Part shown: positions 6,053 to 7,268 of the stretch, in pieces
Position numbering within the stretch: the first letter of the stretch is position 1
How the letters are laid out: the number at the start of each line of letters is the position of its first letter
From: JBFHES01 sp041584015
GTDB lineage: Bacteria; Bacteroidota; Bacteroidia; Bacteroidales; M50B96
Assembly (NCBI GenBank): GCA_041584015.1
Contig: JBFHES010000228.1
Location: 1-7,268 of the forward strand
DNA length: 7,268 nucleotides
Reading direction: 5' to 3'
The notes under the pieces: model-generated
Databases searched by the model: none
What the model saw: only the letters and a program-made list of their open reading frames with translations
Told to the model about the DNA's origin: nothing
Made by a program: the position numbers and the translations under genes

Positions 6053-7268
6053 TTAGCGAACTAATGAAATCTTTTGGTTGTATACTTTATCAGCAGTTCT
6101 AACTGAAACTACATAAGTTCCTGCTTGAAGATCTGAAACGTTTACTTGCTGTAATAAATTTGCATTCTCAACAGTTCTTACAACTTCACCAATCATATTC
6201 ATGATCATGATTGTAGCTCCATCAGCATTATCAATGTTAATAACACTTGAAGCAGGGTTAGGATAAACGTTGATTACTTCTTCTAATGAATTTGTTTCTT
6301 CAACATCCAAACACTGAATAACATCCGCACGATAGTTAGTTTCACTTGTTACAACGCCATTGTCAGCAATGTAACGGAAACGATAATCATTACCAATCTC
6401 AGTTGCGTCTGCTGTAACGCTAAATGTAGCAGTACCATCACCATTATCAACAAAACCAGAAATCATTGGAGGTAGAGTGATTGTATCAATTGTTAAACCT
6501 AAACCATTAGGGTCCATACAAGCAACAGTAAAGTCATAATCCATATCACCACAAATCTTATCTACTGGGCTACTCCAAACTGGAGGAACAGTTGCACCAT
6601 CAAGATTTAAACGAATCATAGGAACATAATAGATCCAGAACCAATCTTGTCCGATTCTTAAACTTGAAGTAATGTTATATAAGTGTGGACCTTCGTTATC
6701 AGCACCAACATAGATATAATCAGTTCCGCCACCCCAATAAAACTCAACACCAGCAAGGTATGTGGCATCAGCAACAACGTCATCATCAGTAGGATCAATT
6801 GTTACAAATTCTAACTCAATCCAACGTCCAAGATCTGCTTCTGTAATAATATGCTCTTCTGATTCAATCTTAAGAACTGCAGAACCTGCATCGTATGAAT
6901 ATAATTGACCGATGATAATACCATCAACAGCTGATCTGTAATCAACAAATACTGATAATGATTTAACTTCAGTGTTTGCTGAGAAAGTAAAGTCTGCACC
7001 AATCAAGTCACCATCTGTACCGTCGGTATAACTACCAGGACCTAAATTTCTTGAATAGAACTTATCGTGAACCATAATGTCATTGGTTGTAATTTCCCAG
7101 TCTTCTGGACCATAGAAATTATCATCCGGATACTGTTCAGTTTGATCCTGAGTTACATCCATCTCCACCTCATAGGTACCAACTGTAGTAGTGGTAAACC
7201 ACTCAGAAACCATAGAGCTTGTTGAGTCACTTGCAATAACAGCTGTAGTATCGTCACCTGTAAAGATA
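6053..7268 (-). CDS. Secreted multidomain beta-sandwich protein with T9SS type A sorting domain, 5' end cut by window edge
   Basis: The frame stays open upstream of the first in-window ATG (7213) to the right edge, so that Met is internal and the true start is outside. There are 404 visible residues (numbered from 7267). Residues 1-50, with VGTYEVEMDVTQDQTEQYPDDN, look like the end of a CARDB-like beta-sandwich. Residues about 60-220 form a jelly-roll-like domain (ADFTFSANTEVKSLSVFVD, then EADLGRWIELEF). Residues about 226-319 resemble a cadherin/Ig-like domain (VDNGDGTATFSVTAD). Residues 331-404 are a T9SS sorting domain: INVYPNPASSVINID, then MIGEVV, DLQAGTYVVSVR and a basic KISLVR end. This signal directs Sec-exported proteins through the outer membrane by T9SS, usually followed by cleavage and surface attachment or release. 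No catalytic domain is visible; any enzyme part would lie upstream. Leucine codons are almost all TTA or CTT with no CTG, unlike its neighbours, hinting at high expression. Confidence 0.92.
   Translation of the reverse strand, partial: IFTGDDTTAVIASDSTSSMVSEWFTTTTVGTYEVEMDVTQDQTEQYPDDNFYGPEDWEITTNDIMVHDKFYSRNLGPGSYTDGTDGDLIGADFTFSANTEVKSLSVFVDYRSAVDGIIIGQLYSYDAGSAVLKIESEEHIITEADLGRWIELEFVTIDPTDDDVVADATYLAGVEFYWGGGTDYIYVGADNEGPHLYNITSSLRIGQDWFWIYYVPMIRLNLDGATVPPVWSSPVDKICGDMDYDFTVACMDPNGLGLTIDTITLPPMISGFVDNGDGTATFSVTADATEIGNDYRFRYIADNGVVTSETNYRADVIQCLDVEETNSLEEVINVYPNPASSVINIDNADGATIMIMNMIGEVVRTVENANLLQQVNVSDLQAGTYVVSVRTADKVYNQKISLVR

Noticed and set aside
2861..7002. Short frames at 2861-3124 (+), 5371-5574 (+) and 6811-7002 (-)
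   Set aside because: Each overlaps gldB, nadE or the T9SS cargo gene in another frame and encodes no recognisable protein.

Overview
The window is AT-rich, densely coding DNA from a member of the Bacteroidota. This rests on a C-terminal type IX secretion (T9SS) sorting domain, the phylum-restricted gliding lipoprotein GldB, TAnnTTTG-type promoter boxes and the near absence of Shine-Dalgarno sites. A marine or sediment member of the Bacteroidia, close to Marinilabiliales/Prolixibacteraceae, is my guess from the feel of the proteins and is not proven. There are five genes, two of them cut by the window edges. No RNA genes, mobile elements or CRISPR arrays are visible.

Left part (minus strand): gldB (2294-3319) is followed after 62 bases by a large lipoprotein gene that runs off the left edge (2231 to 1). 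It encodes a long tandem array of BNR/Asp-box beta-propeller blades. The two may be cotranscribed. No convincing terminator lies between them.

Middle (plus strand): divergent from gldB is a small 8-stranded outer-membrane beta-barrel gene (3449-4126), which ends in a double stop and a strong intrinsic terminator. Next comes nadE (4302-5951), the two-domain glutamine-hydrolysing NAD+ synthase, with its own likely promoter box at 4215-4222.

Right part (minus strand): a secreted beta-sandwich protein with a T9SS type A sorting domain (stop at 6053) is open through the right edge. It converges on nadE, and the two share a perfect bidirectional terminator hairpin at 6005-6030.

Functionally, four of the five products belong to the cell envelope or surface: a gliding lipoprotein, a propeller lipoprotein, an outer-membrane barrel and a T9SS cargo. 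nadE is the one cytosolic housekeeping enzyme. I see no undescribed system with confidence. The points most worth a second look are the propeller lipoprotein beside gldB, the linkage of gldB to nadE across the barrel gene, and the distinctive codon choice of the T9SS cargo gene.
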